Source: Centroberyx gerrardi
Taxonomy: Eukaryota > Chordata > Actinopteri > Beryciformes > Berycidae
Direction: 5' to 3'
Length of the DNA: 64,000 nt
NCBI RefSeq assembly: GCF_048128805.1
Contig: NC_136020.1
Span: forward strand, 8,453,653 to 8,517,652
A model generated the notes under the pieces. The model had not been told where the DNA came from, made no database searches, and saw only the letters and a program-made list of their open reading frames with translations. The position numbers and the translations under genes are program-made. Shown here piece after piece: positions 37,446 to 48,800 of the stretch (position 1 is the stretch's first letter; each line of letters starts with the position of its first letter).

Positions 37446-37967
37446 ATGGCTGAGTGTGTGTGTGCCCATGTCTGCGTCTCAGGCTCTTGTGTGGTCATGT
37501 TACATCACCCTAAGCCTCTCAGACACTTCCTGTCCGTCATGATACTTGTGAGAGGATAAGACCTGGCTGATGTCATTAGCTGCTGGCTTTAAATGACTAT
37601 CTCAGCTCGCCAGGAAACACACTCGCGGCTCTCGCTAATGTCACTTGCGATGTCTAAATTAGGGATGCGTCAAGCAACCGGCCGCCAATCGGCAGCAGCA
37701 GACACTCGCTCTAGATGTGAGAGCGGCGATCGGCCTGCTGGTGATTGTTCCCGTCTGATGCTCAAATGTGAGTAAGAACATTTGAGCAGATTGAATCGTC
37801 TTAGCCACACAGAAGTGTGTTGCCTGGCGTTCCCATCAGTGTGGGATCTTACTCATTTCTTACACAATATCTGACAAAGATGTGTCACTTTCAGCACATC
37901 AACACGTGCTTGGTGGCGGGTTAACACATGCTTGTGCTTCATCATAACACATTAATTATAGAGTTCG

Positions 37968-38466
37968 ACTGATACGGGTTTTTGAAGGCCGATACCAATA
38001 GTGATATTTTTAGACTGAGGTCGCTGATATGAGATATCTCGCAATTTGACCTTTTTCATGTCAAAACATTACAAGTAGTCAGTGTTTCCCCCAGATTTGT
38101 ATTCTTGTGAGGGTGGAAAAGCCTCTGAAACAGCATTTAAGACATGGGACATGAAAATTCTCCATACTAATATAATTCTTTTAGGTTGGTTAGCAGTTCT
38201 TCAAGGCAAGGTAACACACCCCTATTCAACAGGAAAACTCTGGGATACATTAGGACTTTAAATGAAGAATTAATTTGCCAAGTCATTATTGAACAATTAA
38301 ATGAATAAATAAAATGTGGAAAGCCTGTTTTTATGTAGCTGGGGTCTGGGAGGAACCTCCCATCATATCTGCAGTGGTCAACAAGTCTGGCTAATATTTG
38401 ACATTTAATAAAAGGCCAATGTCAGCACAATATATTAGCACACCGATATATTGGTCTAACCTGTTA
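37968..38466. mobile_element. hAT-like element (GACTGATA / TATTGGTC ends), possibly composite
   Basis: The left end GAGTTCGACTGATACGGG, followed by GGCCGATACC, and the right end CGATATATTGGTCTAACCT are diverged inverted copies of a common fish hAT terminus. Inside, at 38081, CAGTGTTTCCCCCAG looks like the terminus of a different hAT, so the region may be nested; its partner end was not found. No transposase frame is present. Confidence 0.5.
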
Positions 38467-39223
38467 ATAACAACATATGTATCATGTGTGTTATTATTGA
38501 CCCATATTGAGATGAAAAATAACCCAAATGTGTGTAATGATACATCTTTTTTAGTGTGTACTCACATTTTTATTCAGACTGTCTGCAAAGGGAAGATGTG
38601 TTCTGAAGGGAAACTACTATTATGAAACATTCTCTACATTACTATCACTACATTATTATCAGTATCAGCCTATCTTGTTATTTAAAAACTCAGTGATTGA
38701 TATCAGCTAAAAAACACTCCCAATCAGAACATCCCTAAACAAAATTACACCTAAACTTAGAATATGATGTGAAATGGATTTCTAACTTCAGATTAGAATA
38801 AAGGTATTAACGTGGCTGTTTAGAAAAGTGAATGGGATAAGTGTGTGTACAGAAATAACATGCTGTACTTGAATTTCAGCTTCTTGAACATTCACTGCGT
38901 CACTTTTTGTTATCTAGCCAGACACACTGCGATAGCGTCGCCCCGTATCTTCCCCTCCTCTTTCCAAGACACGATGTGATTGTGATAAGTATGTCTCAGT
39001 TCCACTTGCCATCCTTCTGAAGAGGTGTAAAATTGAATGCCACACAACGCACCGAGCGCTCACATAATAATATCAGCGTTCACAGTCAGTCACACACTAT
39101 ATCAAATCATGTTATCATGCATCAAACATAAGAGTGTGAGATGACGGGCTGCGGAATTGATATGAGAAATGCATTCAGACATCAAGAGAGGCTTTGTGGC
39201 ACGTCACACACGCACAGCCACGG

Positions 39224-39263
<40 letters not shown>

Positions 39264-42200
39264 GCTCTCTGTCACTCACACACACCCGCAGCTAAACATT
39301 TACACATAACTACACCCGGGTACAAGCGAAAAGGCCATACAGTGACAGCGGCTGTCCCCTATTAGAGGTGCGGTGCCATTCTGGAGAGAAGCACATGGAT
39401 CAATAAACCTCCAGCAACCAAATGGACCTTTTATTGTTGCCTGCTAATGCCAGCTTCCGTCTCTAGAGGACCACTTAGTAGGCACAGAGTGCAGCACGAG
39501 GCGAGCCACTTACTGTGCGGGGAGTTGCTAGTCAAACAACCAGGAAATGGACTGTGTACTGTAAATGCTTCCACAACACTCTGAGTAACCCATCTTGGTT
39601 TCTGCTGATTTCTATGGATCGACAACTCCTGAAAATGGGGCAGCTGTTCACTCCATGCCAATCTTTATGTGTGCGCTGGCTAGGTGGTGTGTGCGTGTGT
39701 GTGTGTGTCAGTGAGATCCAGATGGTCATCAGAGCTCTGGAGGCCGTCCAGGTCATTGAGCAGCAATGTGCAGCCTCCCATCAGAGCTGGCCAGGCGTTG
39801 TCTGGCCGCTCCACACTGTCCCCGCTCACCTCACACAGCCGCCGCTGCTGCTTGGTTTTCAGCAGCTAAGAGCCGTTATCATTGACCTTGAGGGTGACTG
39901 TCAGTGTCGGTTTAGGGGGTAACTGGTGTCTTATAGTGGGAGGGGGGTTCAGGCAGAAAGGTGGAGGTGAGAGATGGAAGGGAGGAGAGAGAGAAAAGCA
40001 AAACATGGCTCTTTTCAACTGTGCAAAGCTATGCAAAAGACAGAAAGCGTAGTCTAAGATGTAGACCTCTACTAAACGTTCACTTTTAAACTGTGCGGCC
40101 TCTTTTATGCCTCGACACTATAAACCATTAAGGTATTTTAAATGGCTAATCAATGTAAACTTGCTCAGTGGGAGGATATGGTTCTGCACATCTGTGAAGA
40201 GGCTATAGGAATATAGTGATCCTCATTATTGTTAGTTTTTATCTTGAGATCCTGCTCTTATCTGCTAGTGGGCTGCGCTCATCAAACATTCAGGCTATCC
40301 CATCAGTGAAGAAGAAGGGTGCCTCTCAGCTGTATGTTCAGTCTTTTTGATGGCACATCATAGCAGCCCATAACCACCTGAAATGACATCTGACAGCATT
40401 AAGCCACGGGAGGATTTTTTCACAATCACATTGGGATTTCAGACTGCTTAGAGAGAGAAAACTCCTCGATATTGCCAATTACAATTCCCTGGAAATCTCT
40501 TAATAGCCAATTTCACAGTGGCCTCAACGTGGCATTTTTTTGAGCGAATGAGACGGAGGAGGAGAGGCGATATGAAGGGAGGCAGATGGGGCTGAGTGAG
40601 GGAGCGGCCGTAGGGACAAACACCGACACGGATCGTGCCTGCGAGCGAGGGAAGCGCTGCGATGATCAATAGGAGACAGGGAGCAACGAGCCGCCAACAA
40701 ACTCAGAACCCCCCGCTGTCATCACCAGTGTTGACTCCCTCTCACATCGCTGACAACACCCATTCCACAGTGTGTACCCACTCTCATCAAACACAAGGCA
40801 GATGACTGTATCAACTCTGGCCTTTAGAAATTGTTTTTTTTTTTCACCTGACTGTGTTGCATATGCTCAGATCTGCTCCCTTGATACGGTGGGAAAACTG
40901 GGGAAAGCGAAACACGTGACTCAGAGGAATAAGAAGTAGCTTTGATCTGTGAGGGGGGGGAAAAAAATTGCGAAGACACAAACTGGCAGGCTGTGCCGCT
41001 CATTAGACCGGCTTGTGATAGAACTCAGCGCAACATGACGCAGTGCTGTGTGCTTTTTCTCCAACATAATCCACCGCACAGCTGCTGGGCTTTGGGCTGC
41101 AGAGGATACATTTGCAGCGGAGGGTGTTTGCATGAAATCTGAACATAGTGTATAGATTAGGCCTAACATCTGGCCAGTGGTGCTACTAACCTCTGTCTCT
41201 GTCAAAGGTTAGTGAGTTAGGTGGAATACCTTTGGGTAAAAGGTTCATCACTGATGGGATTCAGTGGTTGTTTATGACATTGGACTTTTGAGACGCATCT
41301 TGACTCTGAATAAGGATAGATGTTTACAAGCTGTGTTGTTCTAAAGGCAAGAACACAAGTGCAATATACATGAATGTGATTCTTATTGCTTATGACATTT
41401 TAATTCCCATCTGTGAACATGAGCAGCCAGCGCTTAGCAAACACGGCTTCATCAAGATGTACAGCATGATGCTGGGAGACTGACTGTGGACGCATTTTTT
41501 TTTTAGTTTATACACACAAATTTGATTTATCTCAATAAGGTGCAAACAATTCTGAACCACAAAGTGAGCTCAGAATCATCCTGGCTTTTGTATCAGTCAC
41601 CTTTACAATCCTTTCCTATGTGTTTTTCAATGGAGCTGCACACTGGTGTGATTATTTTATTACAGGAAAAACCCTTCTTTCTTGCTTCTGGCTGAACAGG
41701 AAAAACTAAACTGTCATAGGAGATTTAAAAAACAACCCTTTAAATTACAGCTCCTTCATCTGCATACTTAATCTATTATCTCTATTAACAACAGTTCTTT
41801 TCCCAAGGTGTAACAAAATCCAGCAATCTCACCAGTATATCTTTGGCCAAGGTCATATGAATGACAGGCCAATTGATAGTAGATAGATTTTCCTACATTT
41901 GTGCAAGTGTCTAATTGTTGTCTAATTGTCTAAAAGTTGTTGAATGCTGACATTCAGTGTAATTTTCCTTTAAGCATTGTCAAACTGGAGACAGGCCGAT
42001 AGTTGGCTAAGATATGGAGCTGAGTTGCATCAGATATTTGAAAATGTCATTTTGGATGGGAATCAAAATCTGTGCGCAAGCAAATTTTCTGTCTGTTCCA
42101 AACAGGATCTTGGAAATTAAACTGAAAATCATTAAAGGCAGTAAGCAGCACATCAGCCGGCGCTACAGTATATAAATGTCTCTGGGCCTTTGATTTTTGT

Positions 42201-42382
42201 TTCCCCTTCTTCTTTTCATATGGTGTGACTGTGTATAGTGTATTTAAAGATGTTAGAGAGATCACTTGCATATTTCCAATTTAACTCCCTAGTTAAAAGG
42301 AAAGTATTATTGTAATGTAGCCTAGTTTTTTCCTCTGCACATGGAATACCACTGGAGACTTACCTGGTTCAAGGATATAAAT

Positions 42383-42657
42383 AAAGTAAACCCACCAGTT
42401 TACCCACCTTGTTTATTTGTGGAATAGAGTTTACCACTTTTTTAGGCTGAATCTGGACATATGACATAAATTCAGGACATACATCATAGTAAGTGGTATG
42501 ATGGTTGGCATGAGGATAATATTACATTAATATATTTTAAGGAAAAACATGCATAAATGTAAATGCTTTTCTGAAAATATAACTTTTTTTGGTTTGTATT
42601 GGTGGCTGTTTGCCTTATGATGATCACCCACTGGTCTGGAGATCATAGTTTACCCAC
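42383..42657 (+). repeat. Dispersed repeat, copy B (lhfpl3 intron, proximal end)
   Basis: Shares ordered blocks with copy A at 20061-20283: AGTAAACCCA, GTTTATTTG, GGAATAGAGTTTACC, AGGCTGA, ATAAATTCAGGACATACAT, AGTAAG, ATGAGGAT, TTTTAAGGAAAA, GGTGGCTGTT, ATAGTTTACCCAC. It has extra insertions relative to copy A. No coding capacity. The family is not recognised. Confidence 0.65.
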
Positions 42658-42707
42658 ATCTTATTTACACCACTGCCTGGTTCTGAGGAGTTGACTAATC
42701 TGTAGGC

Positions 42708-43050
42708 CAGCGCTTCCCAAAGTGGGGTCCGGGGACCTGCAGGTATCAGTGAAGGGGCTCCATGGGTCCCCAGAAAATGAAGAATACGTTTTTTTTATAT
42801 ATTTCTTCATAATTTCACTCTTTAGAAGTTAGCACAATGAGAGTACGCATATGACTGAGTTTTTGATCAGAGGTCTCACTCATCCCACTACTGCTCTGTT
42901 CTCACCCCACCTAAACTACAGACAGTTACATAATCTTGTAAGTCATAAGTAACCACAGAAATCTCACATTTGGGACTTGTCTAATGGGGATCTGTGGTAA
43001 AATGTGTGTCTGTTTGGGGTCCTTGACATGAAAAGGTTGGGAGACCACTA
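42708..43050. mobile_element. hAT-type element near lhfpl3 exon 1
   Basis: Starts CAGCGCTTCCCAAAGTGGGG and ends GGTTGGGAGACCACTA, diverged inverted termini of the fish repeats that begin CAGTGGTTCCCAA. TAGGCC occurs at both edges (42703-42708 and 43049-43054) and may be part of a target-site duplication. Non-coding. Confidence 0.55.
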
Positions 43051-43125
43051 GGCCATAGGTGCAGTCTGTCTGACTGTGTGCATATAAACTAACTTATTAA
43101 CTTTTGACTTCCAGCTATAGGTGTA

Positions 43126-43438
43126 CTCAACTGTTTTTATGTCAAAGACCCCAAAATAGACACACATTAAGACACCAAGCACCATTTGATAAAATTTTGT
43201 CCCATGGACCCCATATGGGAAGACTGATGAACTGTATAACTGTCTACACTGTGGGTGGGGAGTTAATAGTGAGAGTGAACCTATGATTAGACCAGTCATT
43301 CATACTATAATTAGTATCATTTCCAGTGAATTAACTGATAATGGAATTAAAGGATTCCTCATTTTGCTGCAAGGGAACCCCGTGGAACCCCACTAGATGA
43401 CCTCAGAGGGCCCCCGGACCCCACTTTGAGAACCACTG
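43126..43438 (-). mobile_element. hAT-type element, opposite orientation, ending 66 bp from lhfpl3 exon 1
   Basis: The right end CCCCACTTTGAGAACCACTG is the reverse complement of the CAGTGGTTCTCAAAGTGGGG terminus. The left edge near 43126 is diverged. It lies just inside the intron next to the lhfpl3 first coding exon donor (43503-43502). Confidence 0.5.
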
Positions 43439-43503
43439 AACTGTTTTATGAACTTCCACCTGTAGTGAACAACAACATTAGCAGCAGCAGTAGAGTCTCC
43501 TAC

Positions 43504-43936
43504 CTGCAGCCAGCTGCATCCAGCCGCAGATCTTATACACGGTGCCGGTGCTGCAGAAGAAGAAGAGCGCAAAGCAGCCGATGCAGGTGAGCACCAGCGC
43601 CATGGACATGCCGATGAAGAAGGAGGCGGCCTTGAACGCACCGGAGGGGATGGTGCTGAACTCGGTGAAGCTGCCCTGGCAGGTCAAGTCCCGGGACAGC
43701 CCGTTGCCGATGCAGTAGTGGAACAGACCGAAGTAGCCCGCCTGCGGCGTGTCCACACCGTCCCCGATCCAGTAGGGCTGGATAAAGCACACCACGTTGA
43801 CGATGGCGAAGAGGATGGTGAAGATGGCCCACAGGACGCCGATGGCCCGGGAGTTGCGGACGTAGTTGGTCTGGTAGATCTTGGCAGCCTCGGAGGCGGG
43901 GAGCATGGTGGTGGCGGCGGGGGCCCCGGGGACCAT
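43504..43936 (-). CDS. lhfpl3: lhfpl3 first coding exon
   Basis: Encodes residues 1-144 of LHFPL3 (lipoma HMGIC fusion partner-like 3), a four-pass membrane protein of the LHFPL family, whose members act as auxiliary or trafficking subunits for channels and receptors. It starts at ATG 43936 ([19 protein letters not shown]); the inner Met at residue 11 is an alternative start. Segment 1 is about residues 31-52 ([20 protein letters not shown]), the first extracellular loop carries [20 protein letters not shown] and a CIGNG...C pair, and segment 2 is about 102-127. It ends MQLAA plus one base (phase 1) at a GTAGGA donor. Text such as [20 protein letters not shown] fits LHFPL3 better than LHFPL4 (which has DSVSTPKPGYFGLF). 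Confidence 0.96.
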
Positions 43937-45300
43937 CCTCCGGTCTCTACGGGCGGTGTTTACTCTGTCCTCAGGATCTACTAACCTGCCTTCACCAAAC
44001 TAACATCTGCCGCATCGGATCCTTTAAAAGGCATGGTCAGTACACAACTTCTACTTGTCTAGCTGTCTTTCAAAATCTCTGCTTTTGCTCAAGTCCAGCC
44101 TATGTGGTCCCAGTTGCACCCACAGCATCACTGCGCTCTCGCATCCGCGGCACGGTCTGGTTTTGTTTTTTTTTCTCTTGGATTTTCATTCATTAGGCTA
44201 CACTACAATAACGAAGCGTGCGCTCAGGAAAACAAGCCGTAGGCTAGGAGACCCATCCTCCATTCAGAAGCACAGAGGTTTATCCTACAGCCTTCACATT
44301 TAAAATGCCCCTACCTGAGCCGTAGCCAGAGCCAAAGATTGTTATTCCGAGAAACCGGGCAGTTTATCCGAGGGAGGTTCAGTTCTGCAAATCACTATGA
44401 GGCACTATGAGATCTTGCTCAAACAAATCTAAATGGTCTATCTGTGCTCGACGCCGACAGACCATCAACAACCGCAGTTTAGATCCCATTGAATTAGAGT
44501 TGGAGGGTAGCCTCGGATATTATAGAGCCAACCCACATCCCCTAATCCCGGTCTGACGTGTTGTTTCAGTATCAGACGCGCGAAATCTTAAACAACCTCC
44601 AGTTCTATAATAAAAGATAATATTATAGAGCACATTAAATTACTGTTCATATAACCCCCCTCTGTTCACTGCATTTAATATTCAGATGACGCTGGGATAA
44701 ATGCACCAGAGGGGAAGTAGCCTACTACTGGGTTAGAAATTACCAGCCCTAACGAAAAAACACTATAATATCAGTAGACTGTGTATAGTGTGCCTGTAAT
44801 AACTGACCTTATCGTACTTGATGATATTTCCTATGATATCACTATAATAGGCTATTCATATAATATCCATGTAGGGACTTACAGCCTACTGTTGCTGTTA
44901 GGCTATATCCTGCAAAAACAGCCTATAGCATTACTATAGGCATGATTTTTCAGTAAGGTTTTTTGTCAGTAAAATAGCCTAACCTATTTTACAGTTTTCT
45001 GTGAGCCAATAGCCAACCAATGTACATTTGCATAATATTTTCTTCGACATTCTTTTCCATTTTGTATGTCAAAGCTACAAAGTGCAATCCCTAAACGTGT
45101 GCACAGCCTGTAGGCTATATTCTGACTTTTGTAAAAGGTCTATAAGGAAAGTTGGGTGTTTTGGCACCAACGAGGACAGCCACATGACAGCGTACAGGAC
45201 AAAATATCCTTCAATACAACATTAACCGTCCCTGCAATAAAATCTTACCTAAACAGATCCAAACACTTGAATTAATCTCCCTCTATTCCTTCAGAATAGC
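43937..45300. other. lhfpl3 5' region and lhfpl3-orc5 intergenic space
   Basis: The lhfpl3 5'UTR and promoter should lie just above 43937, but no TATA box or clear CpG block fixes the start site. The rest is AT-rich with many short TAGGCTAT-like words (44700-45120). No gene is seen. lhfpl3 and orc5 are head to head, about 1.8 kb apart between coding starts. Confidence 0.6.
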
Positions 45301-45320
45301 TAGTTAGTCCATAGTTCAAA

Positions 45321-45407
45321 ACTACATTACCCATAGTTCTATTCCTGGCGGTGATTGGCTAATGACCAAAGACAATCCTGTGACGTAATCTGAAGGCGCG
45401 CGCGAAA
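45321..45407 (+). promoter_or_regulatory. orc5: orc5 proximal promoter: ZNF143-like, CCAAT, CRE-like and E2F motifs
   Basis: Within 90 bases lie ACTACATTACCCATAGTTC (45321-45339, close to the ZNF143/Staf site ACTACAATTCCCA), GATTGG (45353-45358, an inverted CCAAT box), TGACGTAA (45381-45388, CRE-like) and GCGCGAAA (45400-45407, complement of the E2F consensus TTTCGCGC). There is no TATA box. This arrangement suits a growth- and cell-cycle-regulated promoter, as expected for an origin recognition subunit. Function is inferred from motifs. Confidence 0.7.
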
Positions 45408-45670
45408 CTCCTGTCTCCTATCTGTGTTTTCAGCTGCTTGTGCTGCAACGTTAAGTTACTTGTTACTTCAGTTTAACTTTGTTACACACAGTTTATTTTT
45501 CAGGTATGGATATTTTAACATAAACCTTTCTTATTTACAGTAAATACTTATCTGTAACATCTCCTGTTTGGCTCGTTTTTTCACTGAGTAGGCGCCGTCA
45601 TTCCTAGCTCTCTAACGTTACCATTTAACGTGCAGGAACGCTAAGCTAACGTTTACTTGTTTGTTTTTAG

Positions 45671-45846
45671 CCGCATGGCACTGATCTCTTCAAAGCTTAC
45701 ACACTGCAGTGGTTGGTAGAAGGAAGAGCAGAATGACAGCACTGGTTCAGCATTCAGGCTATGAGGAGGAGAGGCTGCACAGGGTCGCAGAGAAGTTGCC
45801 CTGCAGAGATGTTCAAGCTGGGATGCTGCTGTCGGTCATGGGAGAG
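45671..45846 (+). CDS. orc5: orc5 first coding exon with upstream short ORF
   Basis: The acceptor TTTTTAG ends at 45670. A likely non-coding exon 1 ends at 45504 (TTTCAG/GTATGG). The annotated start is ATG 45733 ([20 protein letters not shown]), giving 38 residues up to the GTATGT donor. An earlier ATG at 45675 opens a 13-codon ORF that ends at a TAG before 45733, so it is a uORF and not the protein start. The N-terminus extends about 10 residues beyond the human one. Confidence 0.85.
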
Positions 45847-48800
45847 GTATGTTTGTATTACTCACTTTATGGATAAGGAGAATGTGTCGATGTGTCCAGA
45901 TGAAGACTTAACCTAGTTTGAGGTAGTAGTGTCAATGTCATGTGGCTTTTGTCCGTTTGTAGATAGTTTTCTCTTATACTACACTTTGGCTTTGACTGAA
46001 AGACTCAACCTATAATTATTTACATCTTTCTATTTTATTTCATTTTAATTAGTTTTGTTGGCAGCAATTACAGTTGTAATTGAGTGTCATTTTTTTCCAA
46101 GCACTCTAGTGTTTATTTTATTTGAGTTTACTAAAATGTATTTTTCCTGCTTAGTTTTAGTAATCTATAATAAACTTCACAATACCTGTTTGCAACACAT
46201 TGAGAGGACTATTCACAAAAACACTGGCCTCAAAGTTTCATATGATCATGAAAGCATGGTTGACATTAGTTAGCAACATTGTAAAGTTAATGCAGGTAGT
46301 GGGAGAACTTGTTTATATAGGTTTTTGTTTATCATGATGAAATGTAGGCGGTGGCAAGAGTTTTGTTTATTGTTACAGTAAAAATGTTTTTCAGGGTGCT
46401 GATTTTTGTTTTGTTTTGTTTGATTTTGTGTCTGCAGCCAGACCAATATAGCTACCCCTCCATCTTCATTTATGGTCATCGTGCCTCAGGGAAGAGTCAT
46501 GTGATACACACATTGTTGAAGGAACTGGAGGTGAGAGAACTTTGTGTGTGTGTGTGTGTGGGTCCAGGATTTCCCTGTAAAATGAGAAATAATTTGATTT
46601 CACTGTCTCCACTGTTATCCCCCTCCTAGAAAAGTCTTTTCAGATTGGAGTCTGTTGCTACTTGACATGGAAATGACAGGCGACCAGTGGCTTAGAGAAT
46701 CTCACTTAAAGTTTATGTTTGGTGTGCTTGCTTGGCAGGGTGGATTAGTGCTTAGAAATCTCTTCTGTTGCATAAATGTCACAGATTTTATCCCCACAAC
46801 AACGAATGTGTCCATCAACACCCATGTGTCCTTTAGCAAGATGCTGAACCCCTACCTGCTTATTGGCTGTAAATCTCTCTGGATAGGACCATCACATAAA
46901 TGCTTAATATGGAAATGCTTTACTGTCTCACTACAGGTTTTATAGTTGTTTCATGTACAACGTTTTGATCCCAATGCTTACAAGAAGTGACACCAAATAG
47001 CAGCAGAGGGGAGCTGTGACATGATGTAAAAGCGCAGGATAACTCATGAATTTCACAGAGCTGACTCAATGTAAACATGTGTATTAACTGCACACACGTA
47101 TCCCACTAATCTTCTTTCATCATTCCTCCCCTCTCTCCAGCTGCCTCATGCCACAGTCAGTTGTGTTGAATGCGTCTCCGTTGCGCTGCTGTTTGAACAA
47201 GCACTGCTGTCCCTGTTTGGCTCTGATGCCGCCTCCCTGCTCCCCCGCAGCCCCTCCCTGTCTGACTTTGTACGCATCTACAGGCAACAGTGTTCCCAGT
47301 CCCCTGCCAAGCAGACACGATACATTGTGAGTATAATGCACTTTACCCTCAACCAAAAATTCCCCCTCTTTCAGTTGTCTTGTAATAACTGGATTCTAGT
47401 AAAGCAGCTGTCATTATTTATTTATTGAGAAATGCTCACTGGTGTTTGACCTTTTCAGGATGACACGCTTGGGCAAACCACAATAATCCACAGCGCATCA
47501 AATTATTTATTGTTTGGATTACATTACTTAAATGCTTGTATGATCATATTAATAGTGGGAGCATATGCAAATAGATGCTAAAAAAGGCTCCAAATGCATT
47601 ACCCTGGAGGAAATATGTGTGATCTTCTGCCAATACAGTAATTGGTTTAATTTAATATTTTTGTTTGATCATTTTTCACATATGAAAATGAGCTCACTCC
47701 AAGGCACACTAATGTGCCACGATAAAACGCCCATTCACAACCTCTGGCTTATTGATTATGCATGTTACAAAACAGCAGCAACATAAGCGCAGCCGTGTGT
47801 CTTTCCAGGTAATGGAAAAGGCCGAGCTTCTGAGAGACATGGATGCCAATCTCCTCCCTGCTCTTCTGCGTCTGCAGGAATTGGTGAGAATGCGCTGTGT
47901 GCACTTTGCATCATCTACTGAGTAAACCGCTTCATTGTTTTTACTGGGTAATGGATGATAAACAGGACTAGAAGAGCTCCTTTCGTAATGAATGACCTTG
48001 AGCTGAGCGTGTTGAGGATGTCTTTCATAGGGCTCCTACGAGGAAAGATGGCAGTCACTCACAGCATTTTAATTAAAGACATTAGAAGTAAAATTACTTT
48101 TAATTACTAGTTATTTATTTATCTGGGCGTCTTAATGTGAAAGCTGATTGTTTCCTGATGGAGTGGTATCTTGTTAGGGATGGATTGTGAGAGTGTTAAG
48201 AGAGATGTGTCACTGCATGTCAGGCAGCTTCAGTGCCACCACACAGGCTTTTGAAGTGATAATTAGGATGCAGATTTATATGTGTGTGATGGATGACAGG
48301 ATGATTAACGTTTGCTCTGCCAATTACATGGCTCTCTTGTAAAAAGGTTAACAGGCGGGATTTACTGACTAGGTTAAGGGCTTGAACTAAATATTCTTTT
48401 GTTATTGATTAAGCTAATGATTGTTATTAGGTCCAGACCCAAATAAGATAAAGCTTTATGGTAATTGCCAGCTAAATTTATGTTAGATTTCAGTTTATAG
48501 ACCTATTCAATTATTGTACCACACCTGTAATGGCCACAGAGCCGTTTCCTTGCAGTATGATGAAAGCAAACTAGATATCATAATAGATAACACATGAATA
48601 AATGACAAATTGACATAGTCAACGATGTAATCAATGTCGTTGCCTCGACTTCATCATGTGTGTTTCATGTGTTTTGTATATAAATTCTGTAACAGTTGGA
48701 CTTGTTCTTTTCAGGTGGAGGACAATGTGACCGTCATCCTGCTCAGTGAAATTGTCTGGGACAAGTTCAGACCCAACACCGGCTGTTTTGAACCCCTTCT

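Larger units (their letters stand above)
19852..43503 (-). other. lhfpl3: lhfpl3 intron, 23.65 kb
   Basis: A single phase-1 intron between the two coding exons. It contains microsatellites, a SINE relic, several hAT-type elements and two related copies of a dispersed repeat, listed separately. Between about 26,500 and 37,000 and again 39,500-42,300 the sequence is mostly unique, with no recognised gene and many TAATTA-, CAATTA- and TAATGA-like motifs. Long introns of neural genes often hold enhancers, so this is where they would be sought (inference). Open frames inside are short and many run through CA or GT repeats. Confidence 0.85.

Noticed and set aside
20662-39259. CRISPR-like repeat arrays
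   Set aside because: The repeated units are dinucleotide microsatellites with no spacers, in a vertebrate genome.
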